Source of the DNA: Pectobacterium actinidiae
Lineage (GTDB): Bacteria; Pseudomonadota; Gammaproteobacteria; Enterobacterales; Enterobacteriaceae
Direction of reading: 5' to 3'
Assembly (NCBI RefSeq): GCF_000803315.1
Contig: NZ_JRMH01000001.1
Span: 3,224,001-3,288,000, forward strand
DNA length: 64,000 nt
Positions 28,087 to 38,383 of this stretch are shown piece after piece. The notes beneath the pieces were generated by a model. That model made no database searches. It worked only from the letters and a program-made list of their open reading frames with translations, and was not told the DNA's origin. Position 1 is the first letter of the stretch; every line of letters begins with the position of its first letter. Position numbers and translations under genes: made by a program.

Positions 28087-29574
28087 TCACTTACTTTTTT
28101 TAAGATGCGACATCAATCGCTTACGCTTGCGTAGCTGGTTTGGCGTCAGCGTATTTCGCTTGTCTGCAAAGGGGTTTTCCCCTTCTTTAAACTGAATACG
28201 AATTGGCGTACCCATCACTTCCAGCGAACGACGGTAGTAGTTCATCAGGTAGCGCTTGTAGGAATCCGGCAGGTCTTTCACCTGATTCCCGTGGATCACC
28301 ACAATCGGCGGGTTATAACCACCGGCGTGCGCATATTTCAGCTTCACGCGGCGGCCTCGCACCAGCGGCGGCTGGTGATCGTCTGATGCCATTTGCATGA
28401 TACGGGTCAACATCGCCGTACTGACGCGACGAGTGGCGCACGAATAGGCTTCGGTTACCGACTCAAACAGGTTACCTACACCGCTACCGTGTAGCGCAGA
28501 AATAAAGTGAATACGGGCAAAATCGATAAAGCCGAGGCGCAGATCCAGCGTCTCTTTCACCTGTTCACGCACTTCCTGCGACAGACCATCCCACTTGTTC
28601 ACCACAATCACCAGTGAGCGCCCACTATTGAGGATAAAGCCCAACAGCGAGAGATCTTGATCGGAAATACCTTCACGCGCGTCGATAACCAGCAGCACTA
28701 CGTTGGCATCCTCAATCGCCTGCAACGTCTTGATGACGGAGAATTTTTCCACCGTTTCCGTCACTTTGCCGCGTTTACGTACACCGGCGGTATCAATCAG
28801 AACGTATTCACGTTCATCACGCACCATCGGGATGTAGATACTATCACGCGTCGTGCCAGGCATGTCGAACACCACCACGCGCTCTTCACCCAGAATACGG
28901 TTAGTCAGCGTGGACTTACCCACATTCGGACGCCCAACAATCGCCAGTTTAATCGGCAAATCTTCGGGGTTGAAATCGTCTTCTGCTTCTTCTTCACTGG
29001 CCTGCTCTTCCGCTTCTAACGCTGCCCAGTAAGCCGCGTTCTCTTCTTCTTCGGTTAGCTCGACCGGTTCTTCTATTTCATCCTGCACAAACGGCAGCAG
29101 AACCGTTTCCAGCAGCGACGTTACGCCACGGCCATGAGACGCCGCGATCGCGTACACTTCGCCCATTCCGAGCGAGTAGAAATCCGCCGTGACCATATCC
29201 GGGTCAAGGCCATCGGTTTTGTTAGCGACCAGCACGGTCGTCTTTTCGCGGCTACGCAAATGCTTGGCAATGCCTTCATCCGCAGGCATCAACCCCGCAC
29301 GGGCATCCACCATGAACAGCACGATATCCGCTTCTTCGATCGCGACCAGCGATTGGCCCGCCATGCGCGTTTCCACGCCGTCTTCCGTGCCGTCGATGCC
29401 ACCGGTATCAACGATAATAAATTCATGCCCTTCCACTTCTGCACGACCATACTTGCGGTCACGAGTCAGCCCAGGGAAATCCGCCACTAATGCATCACGA
29501 GTGCGCGTTAAGCGGTTAAATAGCGTGGATTTCCCCACATTCGGGCGCCCGACCAGCGCGACGACAGGTATCAT
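28087..29574 (-). CDS. der: Ribosome-assembly GTPase Der (EngA)
   Basis: Der is an essential double GTPase for 50S maturation. The 495 residues contain two G domains, each with a P-loop [10 protein letters not shown] (about residues 7-16 and 214-223), DTGG/DTAG switch II motifs and NKTD/NKWD base-recognition motifs, joined by an acidic linker rich in Glu (about 168-203). A KH-like C-terminal domain ends in Lys/Arg-rich [15 protein letters not shown]. The first gene upstream in the same direction is bamB, 142 bases away, as in E. coli. Confidence 0.96.
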   Translation of the reverse strand: MIPVVALVGRPNVGKSTLFNRLTRTRDALVADFPGLTRDRKYGRAEVEGHEFIIVDTGGIDGTEDGVETRMAGQSLVAIEEADIVLFMVDARAGLMPADEGIAKHLRSREKTTVLVANKTDGLDPDMVTADFYSLGMGEVYAIAASHGRGVTSLLETVLLPFVQDEIEEPVELTEEEENAAYWAALEAEEQASEEEAEDDFNPEDLPIKLAIVGRPNVGKSTLTNRILGEERVVVFDMPGTTRDSIYIPMVRDEREYVLIDTAGVRKRGKVTETVEKFSVIKTLQAIEDANVVLLVIDAREGISDQDLSLLGFILNSGRSLVIVVNKWDGLSQEVREQVKETLDLRLGFIDFARIHFISALHGSGVGNLFESVTEAYSCATRRVSTAMLTRIMQMASDDHQPPLVRGRRVKLKYAHAGGYNPPIVVIHGNQVKDLPDSYKRYLMNYYRRSLEVMGTPIRIQFKEGENPFADKRNTLTPNQLRKRKRLMSHLKKSK

Positions 29575-29716
29575 TGTTACAACCTCATTACTTATATTTC
29601 AATACGTTACAGCGAAATACTCGCTGACGATAAAAAGACGAAACGGCCCCTGATAGTGTCAGGAGCCGTTATACGAGCACACCCAAAAGCGCGGTGCTCC
29701 AAATCAATACGGTTAC

Positions 29717-30898
29717 TTAGCGAGTGAACGCGTAGACATCACCGTTTTTCGCCTGAATCAGCAGCTTGTCGCTGGCAACCACAGGCTTGCTCAGGAAGCC
29801 CGAGCTATCCACTTTTTGCTGCGCCACGAAGCGGCCATCCGCCGTATTCAGCCAGTGCAGATACCCTTCGGTATCGCCGACAACCAAATAGCCATTATAC
29901 AGCGCCGGAGCCGTTAAGTTACGGTGCAGCAGATCGCTTTGACGCCACAGACTCACGCCGCCATTGGTGTTCAATGCAACAACGCGATCGTCCTGATCGA
30001 CCAGATAGATACGGTCGCCGTCGATGATGAAATCATGCACGGAACCCAGTTCACGCTTCCACAACACCTGACCAGAACGCAGATCTAGCGCAGTCATGTT
30101 GCCATTGTAACCCAGCGCGTAAACCACTTCGCCCGCAACAACCGGTGTCGTGTCGACATCGTTCAGACGATCGATTTCGGTGGCACCACTCGGCTGTGAA
30201 ATACGCTGTTGCCAGATGAGCTGACCCTGATTGATCATTACGGCGTTCACACGACCGTTATCCCCCCCCACAATCGCCGCACCAAATGCGGTTGTCGGGG
30301 CAGATTCGCCGCGCAGAGACAGCGTAGGCATATCCAGATTGACGCTCCACTTGATTGCGCCATCCGCTTCATTCAATGCCTGCAACATGCCATTACTGGT
30401 GTGAATCAGTACCACACCGTCGCTGACGACAGGGCGAGACAACGCTTCGCCAGCCACTTTGGTCTGCCATACCGGCGTACCATCTTCTGCATTCAGCGCA
30501 TAAACCTGCGCCCTTTCGCTGCCGACATAGACATGGTTACCAGAAACCGTTACGCCACCAGACAGCAGCGCCGGATTATTGCGGGAGAAGAAATTGGTCT
30601 TCTCTGACAGATCGGCACGCCAAATCTCTTTACCGTCACTCAGATCCATCGCTTTTACGGTGCCGCGACGATCGGCAGCAAAAACGCGGTTATCCTGCCA
30701 TGCGGGGTGAAGATTGGAATAAAACTCGCCAATACCACTCCCAACCGAGCTGTTCCACACCTTGGTTGGCGTGAACTGGTTTTCCACCTGCGGCAGTGGA
30801 GACATAGTGACAACATCTTCTTCGCTATTAAACAGCGAGCATCCGCTCAGCAGGGCAACAGAAACCAGTCCTACCAAAAGTGTTTTACGCAATTGCAT
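29717..30898 (-). CDS. bamB: Outer-membrane assembly lipoprotein BamB
   Basis: BamB is the eight-bladed beta-propeller lipoprotein of the BAM complex that folds outer-membrane proteins. The 393-residue precursor has the signal LLVGLVSVALLSGCSLF with the lipidated Cys at about residue 20, then repeated PQQ-like blades with the W-docking pattern (for example DLSDGKEIWRADLSE, EDGTPVWQTKVAGE, RSGQVLWKRELGS, NGGVSLWRQSD). It follows yfgM by 10 bases, which suggests co-transcription. Confidence 0.96.
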   Translation of the reverse strand: MQLRKTLLVGLVSVALLSGCSLFNSEEDVVTMSPLPQVENQFTPTKVWNSSVGSGIGEFYSNLHPAWQDNRVFAADRRGTVKAMDLSDGKEIWRADLSEKTNFFSRNNPALLSGGVTVSGNHVYVGSERAQVYALNAEDGTPVWQTKVAGEALSRPVVSDGVVLIHTSNGMLQALNEADGAIKWSVNLDMPTLSLRGESAPTTAFGAAIVGGDNGRVNAVMINQGQLIWQQRISQPSGATEIDRLNDVDTTPVVAGEVVYALGYNGNMTALDLRSGQVLWKRELGSVHDFIIDGDRIYLVDQDDRVVALNTNGGVSLWRQSDLLHRNLTAPALYNGYLVVGDTEGYLHWLNTADGRFVAQQKVDSSGFLSKPVVASDKLLIQAKNGDVYAFTR

Positions 30899-30908
30899 GG
30901 AATTCCTC

Positions 30909-31529
30909 TTAGCTGGACAGGTTATTCAGTTTCATACGCAGTAACGCTTGCTGTGCCTGCGATGGATTGGAAGACAACCCTTTGTTGTAGGCATCACGCG
31001 CAGCCTGATTATCCCCTTTGCTCACCAAGATATCGCCACGCACTTCCGCAGCCTGTGACGCCCAACCTTCGAGCTTGATGGCATCCAACGTTTTCAGCGC
31101 GTCATCCGCTTTGTTTTCTTGCAACTGAACCCGCGCCAAACGCAGATTCACCACGGCCAGCAGGTCGGCATCTTTAGTCTGAGACTGCGCCTGCACCAAC
31201 TGCTGTGCTGCTTTAGCAAAATCTTTCTGATCAACATAATGACGAGCCAGTTCCAGAGACGCCAGCGCACCATAAGTATTCTTATTCTCGGCCGTAAATT
31301 TTTCGGTTGCCGTAATCGCATCGGCTTTGCCTTCGGCCAATTGCTCCGTCACCTGCTGATAAGATGCAGATGCCGCCATCACGCTGTCATTTTGGTGGCT
31401 TTGCCAGAAACGCCAGCCAACCAGTGCGCCGACGCCCAGCACAACACCGACAACTAACGCCTTTCCGTTCTCCGCGAGGAAACGACGTAGTGCATCAACC
31501 TGTTCATTCTCTGTGGTATAGACTTCCAC
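30909..31529 (-). CDS. yfgM: Ancillary SecYEG translocon subunit YfgM
   Basis: YfgM is a single-pass inner-membrane protein with periplasmic TPR repeats that works with PpiD at the Sec translocon. The protein has 206 residues, equal to E. coli, if it starts at GTG 31529 (VEVYTTENEQVDALRRFLAE), which has GGAGAGAG 8 bases upstream and leaves 13 bases after hisS. The open frame reaches 31607, inside hisS. The helix is ALVVGVVLGVGALVGWRFW (about residues 24-42), followed by TPR-like helices including NTYGALASLELARHYVDQKD. Confidence 0.93.
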   Translation of the reverse strand: MEVYTTENEQVDALRRFLAENGKALVVGVVLGVGALVGWRFWQSHQNDSVMAASASYQQVTEQLAEGKADAITATEKFTAENKNTYGALASLELARHYVDQKDFAKAAQQLVQAQSQTKDADLLAVVNLRLARVQLQENKADDALKTLDAIKLEGWASQAAEVRGDILVSKGDNQAARDAYNKGLSSNPSQAQQALLRMKLNNLSS

Positions 31530-31542
31530 GGTGTCTCTCTCC

Positions 31543-32817
31543 TCAATCCAGTAACGTTGCCAGCCGCGATGCGACGTCGGCCTGTGCCAATGTATCCTGT
31601 TCGCCATTGCTCAGGTTTTTAACCACAACCTGACCGGCCGCCACTTCATTTTCGCCTAATACCAATGCGACGCGTGCGCCCCATTTATCAGCGCGAGCGA
31701 ATTGTTTCTTAAAGTTGCCACCGCCGTAGTTGGTCATCAGTTTCAACTGCGGCAGCGCATCACGTAATTTCTCCGCTAGCTGCATCGCAGCAGCCTGCGT
31801 TCCTGCGCCGGAAGAAATCAGATAAGCATCCACACCTGGCTGTGCTTTGAAATCTGGATTGACAGACTGCACCAGCAGAACCAAACGCTCCAGCCCCATC
31901 GCAAAACCAACCGCTGGCGTCGCGTGCCCGCCAAGTTGTTCCACCATACCATCATAACGCCCACCGGCACAGACCGTGCCCTGCGCGCCCAGACTGGTCG
32001 TCACCCACTCAAATACGGTGCGGTTATAGTAATCCAAACCGCGAACCAGACGTGGATTAACGGTATATGGGATACCGGACTGCGTTAAAAGTTCACCCAG
32101 CGCTTCAAAGTGTGCTCGCGATTCGTCATCGAGATAGTCCGTCAGCACCGGTGCGTCATTCAGCAACACCTGAATCTGCGGATTTTTCGTATCCAGAACG
32201 CGCAGCGGATTGGTATACATCCGGCGTAGGCAGTCTTCATCCAGCTGATCTTTATGCTGTTCGAGGAACGCCACTAGCGCTTCGCGATAGCGCGCACGCG
32301 CGTCTAACGAACCAATCGAGTTCAGTTCCAGCTTCACATGATCGGCGATGCCCAGCACACGCCACCAGCGAGCCGTCATCAGGATCAGTTCAGCATCAAT
32401 ATCCGGCCCTTGCAGACCAAACACTTCACAGCCCAACTGATGAAACTGGCGATAGCGCCCTTTCTGCGGACGCTCGTAGCGGAACATCGGGCCGACATAC
32501 CACAGTCGCTGTTCCTGATTATAGAGAATACCGTGCTCAATACCGGCGCGGACACAGCCTGCCGTCCCTTCCGGGCGAAGAGTCAGGCTATCGCCATTGC
32601 GATCGTCAAAGGTATACATCTCTTTTTCGACGACATCGGTCACTTCACCGATAGCACGCTTAAACAGCGGTGTTTGCTCGACAATCGGCAAACGGATTTC
32701 ATTATAGCCGTAGCCGCTAAGCACCTGTTTCAGGCTGTTTTCAATACGCTGCCACAATGCCGTTTCGGCTGGCAGGTAATCGTTCATGCCACGGATGGCT
32801 TGAATATTTTTTGCCAC
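31543..32817 (-). CDS. hisS: Histidyl-tRNA synthetase HisS
   Basis: A 424-residue class II aminoacyl-tRNA synthetase, the same length as in E. coli. Motif 1 is near [20 protein letters not shown], motif 2 is [19 protein letters not shown] (about residues 110-128), the histidine-binding signature is [15 protein letters not shown] (about 258-272), and motif 3 is [12 protein letters not shown]. The C-terminal anticodon-binding domain ends with ASRLATLLD. It is transcribed with yfgM and bamB. Confidence 0.97.
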   Translation of the reverse strand: MAKNIQAIRGMNDYLPAETALWQRIENSLKQVLSGYGYNEIRLPIVEQTPLFKRAIGEVTDVVEKEMYTFDDRNGDSLTLRPEGTAGCVRAGIEHGILYNQEQRLWYVGPMFRYERPQKGRYRQFHQLGCEVFGLQGPDIDAELILMTARWWRVLGIADHVKLELNSIGSLDARARYREALVAFLEQHKDQLDEDCLRRMYTNPLRVLDTKNPQIQVLLNDAPVLTDYLDDESRAHFEALGELLTQSGIPYTVNPRLVRGLDYYNRTVFEWVTTSLGAQGTVCAGGRYDGMVEQLGGHATPAVGFAMGLERLVLLVQSVNPDFKAQPGVDAYLISSGAGTQAAAMQLAEKLRDALPQLKLMTNYGGGNFKKQFARADKWGARVALVLGENEVAAGQVVVKNLSNGEQDTLAQADVASRLATLLD

Positions 32818-32954
32818 GTCAGTTCTCTATGCGTTTTTCAAAAAATAAACCCGATTATAGAGGGATTGGCGTCGCATCTTCAATGCGGGGCCTCCCCATC
32901 GGGTTCAGGAATCGTGAATTAGGCGGGTGACGGCAGACCGTCACACCGACAAGG
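32818..32954 (-). other. ispG-hisS gap with stable hairpin, position of E. coli SroE
   Basis: GTGACGG (32927-32933) and CCGTCAC (32938-32944) form a perfect 7-bp stem with a 4-base loop. A second short GGGG/CCCC dyad lies at 32887-32897. E. coli has the processed RNA SroE in this gap, but I cannot confirm sequence conservation. Confidence 0.35.
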
Positions 32955-34076
32955 TTATTTATCGACCAGATTGACGGTAATACGCTGATTTTCGTCCATC
33001 ATGGAGGCTTTTGCGCGGATCTTGGCTTCTAGCTGATCGATCATCTGTTCGTTATCGAAGCGCTCTCTCTGCCGCACGCCGTCTTCATAGAAGCCACTCT
33101 TATTGTGTCCACCGGTGACACCAATGGTCGACACCAGCGCTTCACCGGGGCCATTCACCACGCAGCCAATAATCGAGACATCCATCGGCGTGATAAGATC
33201 TTCCAGCCGTTGTTCCAGTGCGTTAACCGTACCGATTACGTCAAATTCCTGGCGAGAGCAGGTCGGGCAAGCAATGAAGTTGATCCCGCGCGCACGAATG
33301 CGCAGTGACTTCAGGATATCGAAGCCAACTTTCACTTCTTCAACCGGATCGGCTGCCAGCGAGATGCGCAGCGTGTCGCCAATACCTTCAGACAGCAGCA
33401 GGCCGAGGCCGATAGCCGATTTCACCGCACCGCTTCGTGCACCACCTGCTTCGGTGATACCAAGGTGCAACGGTTGATCGATACGCGCAGCCAGCAGACG
33501 ATAGGATTGCACCGCGAGAAAAACATCCGAAGCTTTGACGCTGACTTTAAACTGATCGAAGTTCAGGCGGTCGAGGATATCGACGTGGCGCATTGCCGAT
33601 TCGAGCAGCGCTTCCGGCGTTGGCTCACCGTATTTTTCCTGCAAATCTTTTTCCAACGAGCCGCCGTTAACACCAATGCGGATCGGGATATTATTGTAAC
33701 GCGCACAGTCAACAACCGAGCGAATGCGCTCTTCGTTACCAATATTACCGGGGTTAATGCGCAGACAGTCGACGCCGTATTCTGCGACTTTCAGCGCAAT
33801 ACGGTAGTCAAAATGAATGTCGGCGACGAGCGGGACATTCACCTGCTGTTTGATAAGCTTAAAAGCTTCTGCCGCATCCATTGTTGGTACGGAGACGCGG
33901 ACAATGTCGACGCCAACACGCTCTAGCGCTTTAATTTGGTTGACGGTGGCTTCAACGTCGGTGGTTCGAGTGTTGGTCATGGATTGCACCGCAATCGGCG
34001 CGCCATCACCAACAGGCACCTTGCCGACGTAAATCCGTGTTGATTTTCGACGGGTTATGGGTGCAGCGTTATGCAT
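32955..34076 (-). CDS. ispG: 4-hydroxy-3-methylbut-2-enyl diphosphate synthase IspG (GcpE)
   Basis: IspG is the penultimate enzyme of the MEP isoprenoid pathway and uses a [4Fe-4S] cluster. The 373-residue protein has the TIM-barrel N-terminus ([20 protein letters not shown]) and the cluster cysteines in [11 protein letters not shown] (about residues 270-273) and [11 protein letters not shown] (about 305). Length and sequence match E. coli. It lies 40 bases after rodZ. Confidence 0.96.
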   Translation of the reverse strand: MHNAAPITRRKSTRIYVGKVPVGDGAPIAVQSMTNTRTTDVEATVNQIKALERVGVDIVRVSVPTMDAAEAFKLIKQQVNVPLVADIHFDYRIALKVAEYGVDCLRINPGNIGNEERIRSVVDCARYNNIPIRIGVNGGSLEKDLQEKYGEPTPEALLESAMRHVDILDRLNFDQFKVSVKASDVFLAVQSYRLLAARIDQPLHLGITEAGGARSGAVKSAIGLGLLLSEGIGDTLRISLAADPVEEVKVGFDILKSLRIRARGINFIACPTCSRQEFDVIGTVNALEQRLEDLITPMDVSIIGCVVNGPGEALVSTIGVTGGHNKSGFYEDGVRQRERFDNEQMIDQLEAKIRAKASMMDENQRITVNLVDK

Positions 34077-34116
34077 TACTTCATCTCCAACATTGCAGTC
34101 TTACTTGAACAACATG

Positions 34117-35115
34117 TTATTCGGCCGTCAACGTCAAGCGTGCAACCTGACTGCTGCGCACGAATCGGCTTAAATCGACTGGCTTACCTTGAAATTGAAT
34201 CTGTACCGCAGCAGGCGCACCAATTTTAAGCTTATAGGGTGCCTGACCATCCAGATTCAGTGTGCCACCATTGCGCTGCATGCCGCTGAACAGTTTCTTA
34301 CCGCTGGCATCCGTGACTTCTAACCAGCAATCAGCCGTGAAGGTCATTACCAATGCATGAGCCGCAGAGGCTGGATTGGTTTCCGCTACCGTACCCGCAG
34401 CAGGTGCGACAGCCCCAGCCCCCAACAAAACATTGCCCGCAGCTTGTGGCTGTGTGGCGTTCGCCTGCGAAGGGGATTGGCTGGACGGTGCAGCAGACGG
34501 TGTAGAAGCAGAAGAAGGCGTTGAAGGTCTCTCCGATGCAGTGGCAGAAAGGTCGACTGGCGTCGAAGCCGGTGCCGTAGCAGAATCCGGTACTGCCGTT
34601 TCCTGCGCGGTGCTGTTGTCCATTAGCGGAACGGACTGCCCTTCCGTTTGTGCCTGTACCGAGCTAGCGTGATCAACCATGCTGTTGATTTCCGCCTGCT
34701 GAGCCTGATGGTTTTGCCACCACCATGCGCCCGTTAGCCCCAGAACAACCAGCACGACCAGCCAGGTGATGGTCATCAACCAGCCATCACGCTTTTTGCG
34801 ACTTTTTTTCAGCGAAAAACTCTGCATCGGCGAAACAGAGATCGTTTTAGGGATAGCCTGTTTATCCACGGCAGGAAGCAGTTCATCTTCGGGTAAATGA
34901 ACCAGTTTGGCATAAGAACGGATATAGCCGCGCAGAAAAGTCGGCGCTAAATCGGCTGGAGTCGTACCGTCTTCAATATCGCGAACGGTGGTAATTTTAA
35001 GGCACAAACGCTCAGCAATAGTTTGCTGAGTCAGCCCAAGGCGTTCACGCGCCTCACGCAGACGTTCACCGGGTAGTTTTGCTTCTGTTGTATCTTGGGT
35101 GGCTTCAGTATTCAT
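34117..35115 (-). CDS. rodZ: Cytoskeleton/morphology protein RodZ
   Basis: RodZ links MreB to the elongasome and sets rod shape. The 332-residue protein has a cytoplasmic helix-turn-helix domain ([20 protein letters not shown], about residues 16-35) that contacts MreB, a basic juxtamembrane [10 protein letters not shown], one membrane helix ([20 protein letters not shown], about 114-133), a low-complexity Ser/Thr/Ala/Pro periplasmic linker (about 155-245), and the DUF4115 C-terminal domain with [20 protein letters not shown]. It overlaps the end of pilW by 11 bases. Confidence 0.94.
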   Translation of the reverse strand: MNTEATQDTTEAKLPGERLREARERLGLTQQTIAERLCLKITTVRDIEDGTTPADLAPTFLRGYIRSYAKLVHLPEDELLPAVDKQAIPKTISVSPMQSFSLKKSRKKRDGWLMTITWLVVLVVLGLTGAWWWQNHQAQQAEINSMVDHASSVQAQTEGQSVPLMDNSTAQETAVPDSATAPASTPVDLSATASERPSTPSSASTPSAAPSSQSPSQANATQPQAAGNVLLGAGAVAPAAGTVAETNPASAAHALVMTFTADCWLEVTDASGKKLFSGMQRNGGTLNLDGQAPYKLKIGAPAAVQIQFQGKPVDLSRFVRSSQVARLTLTAE

Positions 35116-35884
35116 TAGCTAAGAAATGCTGGTACTGTTTAGATTGTGGAAAACTTCGCGCCAGCACGTTGCCATAACGTTCTTTATCGCCATCATGGCC
35201 CGCTAACGCGGCGAAACGAATCTGTAACCATAAGCTTTCGGCACTGGCCGGAAGAGTATGCTGATAAACATCAAGCAGCAGCCGCGCTTGCTCATTTTTC
35301 CCGGCAGCAAACTGTTTGTTCGCTTCCGCCAGCAAGGCACTGCCTTTCGTCGGGTCATACTTCAGTGCCCGACTTAATAAATTGCGCGCGTCTTCAGTCT
35401 GTCCGGCGTTGAAAAAGCAGTATCCCGCATTTTCCAACGCATCAGCAACCTGACTGTAATCAGGAAGTTGTGCAGCCGCACTAAACTGTCGCTGAGCCGC
35501 TACATACTGCCCTAAACTACACAGAAACGCACCGTAATTATTCATGACGCTGCCATTTTCCGGCGCCATGTTCAACACATGCTGATAACGCTGTTCAGCC
35601 AGACGGTTTTCACCTATCCGCTGCTCGTAAAGCGCCATTCCCAACTGTGTTCGATAATCCTGCGGAGCCATTGCTACCGCCTTCTCAAGATTCTGCCGAG
35701 CCGAATCCAGATTATTGTGTGCCAGATAGGTCAACCCTAACTGCAAGCGGGTTTGGGCAACCGCTGGATTTGTCGTCTCCTGAGGCGAATGCACACACCC
35801 CACCAGCAACAGCACTGCGAACAAGCTACTCAGCCAGTTCATTCCCTGTGATAAAGACATTCCCTGCAATAGTGGCTTTGTCAT
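35105..35884 (-). CDS. pilW: Type IV pilus biogenesis/stability lipoprotein PilW (PilF-like)
   Basis: The lipoprotein helps secretin assembly of type IV pili. With a start at ATG 35884 (259 residues) the N-terminus reads [20 protein letters not shown] followed by [13 protein letters not shown], a lipobox with Cys at about residue 30. TPR helices follow ([59 protein letters not shown]). GAGGGA lies 8 bases before this ATG; Met 35860 and Met 35842 are alternative starts that keep the lipobox. Its position between rlmN and rodZ is conserved in Pectobacterium and Yersinia. Confidence 0.88.
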   Translation of the reverse strand: MTKPLLQGMSLSQGMNWLSSLFAVLLLVGCVHSPQETTNPAVAQTRLQLGLTYLAHNNLDSARQNLEKAVAMAPQDYRTQLGMALYEQRIGENRLAEQRYQHVLNMAPENGSVMNNYGAFLCSLGQYVAAQRQFSAAAQLPDYSQVADALENAGYCFFNAGQTEDARNLLSRALKYDPTKGSALLAEANKQFAAGKNEQARLLLDVYQHTLPASAESLWLQIRFAALAGHDGDKERYGNVLARSFPQSKQYQHFLANEY

Positions 35885-36071
35885 CCCTGTTCCCTCGCCT
35901 TGTCGTCCTAGCCAGCCATCCTTGACTGCGAAGTTACCTGAATATGAACAGGGTGGCAGCAAGAGCTAACAACAACGCGGCGCGCCTCGCAATTTGCTTA
36001 CTATTGCTCTGCAAATTAGCTCAGCAGACGACGTCGGGTTAGCGCTTACGTTAACCCGCGGCCATTTGCTA

Positions 36072-37328
36072 TCAGACCGCTTTCACCGTGATAGGTTCAC
36101 CGGCCATTTTCTTCTTCAGCGTACGTTTGGTTCTGTCTACGACTTCACCCGCCAGCTGACCGCAGGCAGCATCAATATCATCACCACGGGTTTTACGTAC
36201 GATCGTCGTGAAGCCATATTCCATCAGTACCTTGGAGAAACGGTCAACGCGGCTGTTTGAACTGCGGCCATACGGCGCGCCTGGGAACGGGTTCCACGGA
36301 ATCAAGTTGATCTTGCACGGTGTATCTTTCAGGCATGCCGCCAGTTGATGTGCGTGCTCGGTGCCGTCATTGATATGATCCAACATCACATACTCAACGG
36401 TAACACGTCCCTGATTCGCATTTGACTTCTCCAGATAGCGGCGTACCGCGCTCAGGAACGTTTCGATATTGTACTTTTTGTTGATCGGCATGATTTCGTT
36501 GCGGATGTCGTCGGTTGGCGCATGCAGTGAAATCGCCAGCGCGACATCGATCATATCGCCCAATTTATCCAACGCAGGCACCACACCTGACGTGGACAGC
36601 GTCACGCGACGCTTGGACAAACCAAAGCCGAAGTCATCCAGCATAATTTCCATCGCTGGCACCACGTTAGTCAGGTTCAGCAAGGGTTCGCCCATGCCCA
36701 TCATCACAACGTTGGTGATCGGGCGCTGACCGGTGACTTTAAACGCACCGATGATCTTCGCCGCACGCCACACCTGGCCGATAATTTCCGATACGCGCAG
36801 GTTGCGGTTAAAGCCCTGCTGCGCCGTTGAGCAGAATTTACACTCCAGCGCACAACCTACCTGAGACGAGACACATAGCGTGGCGCGATCTTCTTCTGGA
36901 ATATAAACCGTTTCAACCCGTTGACCACCCACCAGAATCGCCCACTTGATGGTGCCGTCGGACGAGCGCTGTTCGTCCACCACTTCAGGGGCGCGAATTT
37001 CAGCGATCTCCTGCAATTTGCTGCGGAAGACTTTGTTAATATCCGTCATCTGGTTGAAGTCATCACAGCAGTAGTGATAAATCCACTTCATAACCTGGTC
37101 GGCGCGGAACGGTTTCTCTCCCATCGATATGAAGAGGTCACGCATTTGCTGGCGGTTAAGATCCAACAGATTGATTTTTTCCGCACTGGCTTTGACGGAT
37201 TGAGAGGCATCAGCGGACGCCGGGGAGAATTCAGACACGGTTTGCTCGGATACGGTAGTGTTAGATGCGGTAATGTTAGATGCCGTCGTTTCAGACACGA
37301 CGGTTTCAGACGCGATTTGCTTAGACAT
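36072..37328 (-). CDS. rlmN: Dual-specificity 23S rRNA/tRNA methyltransferase RlmN
   Basis: RlmN is a radical-SAM enzyme making m2A at 23S A2503 and tRNA A37. The SAM cluster motif [15 protein letters not shown] (about residues 160-174), the QVGCALE stretch, GMGEPLLN and the C-terminal methyl-carrying Cys in [12 protein letters not shown] are present. The protein is about 418 residues against 384 in E. coli: residues 7-36 are six tandem pentapeptides of the form S-E/N-x-T-V/A ([30 protein letters not shown], shown spaced). I start at ATG 37328; TTG 37334 is less likely. Confidence 0.95.
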   Translation of the reverse strand: MSKQIASETVVSETTASNITASNTTVSEQTVSEFSPASADASQSVKASAEKINLLDLNRQQMRDLFISMGEKPFRADQVMKWIYHYCCDDFNQMTDINKVFRSKLQEIAEIRAPEVVDEQRSSDGTIKWAILVGGQRVETVYIPEEDRATLCVSSQVGCALECKFCSTAQQGFNRNLRVSEIIGQVWRAAKIIGAFKVTGQRPITNVVMMGMGEPLLNLTNVVPAMEIMLDDFGFGLSKRRVTLSTSGVVPALDKLGDMIDVALAISLHAPTDDIRNEIMPINKKYNIETFLSAVRRYLEKSNANQGRVTVEYVMLDHINDGTEHAHQLAACLKDTPCKINLIPWNPFPGAPYGRSSNSRVDRFSKVLMEYGFTTIVRKTRGDDIDAACGQLAGEVVDRTKRTLKKKMAGEPITVKAV

Positions 37329-37403
37329 TGTCAATCCTGGCCTCGTTATTACACGTTATGGCACTAAAAAGAAGGTTGAATTCGATGGTAATCACCAAAG
37401 AAA

Positions 37404-37435
37404 CGCCCCGGACAAGTGCAGGCTCATCCGGGGCG
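37404..37435 (-). terminator. Terminator-like hairpin between ndk and rlmN
   Basis: CGCCCCGGA (37404-37412) pairs with TCCGGGGCG (37427-37435), a perfect 9-bp G/C-rich stem, followed on the minus strand by TTTCTTTGG. It would end transcripts coming from ndk. The T run is interrupted. Confidence 0.5.
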
Positions 37436-37595
37436 CAGCATTGTACAAAGTTTAAAACAGGTAAGCTACCATCACCGCTTTTTTTCTGTGTCATTACTTC
37501 GGTGTCGCGCACTAACGCAACAATAAGGAAGCAACATCACAGGCTGACCTGTTATCACGCACAAAAAAATTTATCGTGCGTAACCTTTATTTCAT

Positions 37596-38024
37596 TTACG
37601 CGCGAGGGCAAATTTCGTCATCGCTGAAGAAATAGGCGATTTCACGCTGAGCAGATTCGATAGAATCAGAACCATGTACCGCGTTCGCCGTGAAGCTGTC
37701 TGCGTAATCAGCACGCAGCGTCCCCGCCAGTGCATTTGCCGGGTTCGTGGCACCCATGATGTCACGGTTACGTTGAACGGCGTTTTCACCTTCCAGCACC
37801 TGCACCATGATTGGGCCAGACATCATGAATTCGACCAGGCCATCAAAGAACGGCTTGCCTTTATGTTCAGCGTAGAAACCTTCCGCTTGCTCACGGCTCA
37901 GACGCAGCATTTTAGCCGCAACAATGGTAAAACCTGCGCTTTCAAAGCGTGCGTAAATCGAACCAATGGCATTCTTGGCAACCGCGTTAGGTTTTACGAT
38001 GGAGAAGGTACGTTCTATCGTCAT
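37596..38024 (-). CDS. ndk: Nucleoside diphosphate kinase Ndk
   Basis: Ndk transfers gamma-phosphate between nucleoside tri- and diphosphates. The 142-residue protein shows [10 protein letters not shown] at the start, the catalytic His in [20 protein letters not shown] (about residue 117), and [18 protein letters not shown]. Length and order next to rlmN match E. coli. Confidence 0.97.
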   Translation of the reverse strand: MTIERTFSIVKPNAVAKNAIGSIYARFESAGFTIVAAKMLRLSREQAEGFYAEHKGKPFFDGLVEFMMSGPIMVQVLEGENAVQRNRDIMGATNPANALAGTLRADYADSFTANAVHGSDSIESAQREIAYFFSDDEICPRA

Positions 38025-38383
38025 ATTGACCTCATTAACTAAACTGTCAGATTGCAGCCGGATTATAAGAATTGTATACCCGGCTAGTGAAAGTGGCGCA
38101 AATTATAGGTGCAGAGACCTTTGTTGCCTACCAAGGAAATAACATTTTATTAAAAAAATGTTACCTCTTATTCCTTCTTCATTAACGATTACGCCACGCA
38201 CTTTTTCGTCCCCCACAGGCCTTGCGCGAAATGTAACAAATCATCCGCGATCACAGTTCTGAAGGTTACTTGTAACGTTATAGGTTATTTGTTTTTAAAA
38301 CAATAAGATAACTAGAATTCCCTTATCGTTCACTGCTAGCCTTGCTGTTGTACCCACCATAATGGCCAGTAAGAGGGCTGATA
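38025..38383. promoter_or_regulatory. Intergenic region between ndk and the alpha-glucoside PTS operon
   Basis: No gene is visible in these 359 bases, which must hold the divergent promoters. GTTAC-TT-GTAAC (38265-38276) is an imperfectly spaced dyad, overlapped by the palindrome TAACGTTA (38273-38280); another GTAAC is at 38233-38237. This cluster is a candidate operator for the RpiR-type regulator at 42342. A purine-rich AAGAGGG at 38371 serves as ribosome binding site of the PTS gene. Confidence 0.4.

Noticed and set aside
38245..38256. CRP site before the PTS operon
   Set aside because: TCACA is present at 38251-38255 but the left half (ATCAT instead of TGTGA) does not match.
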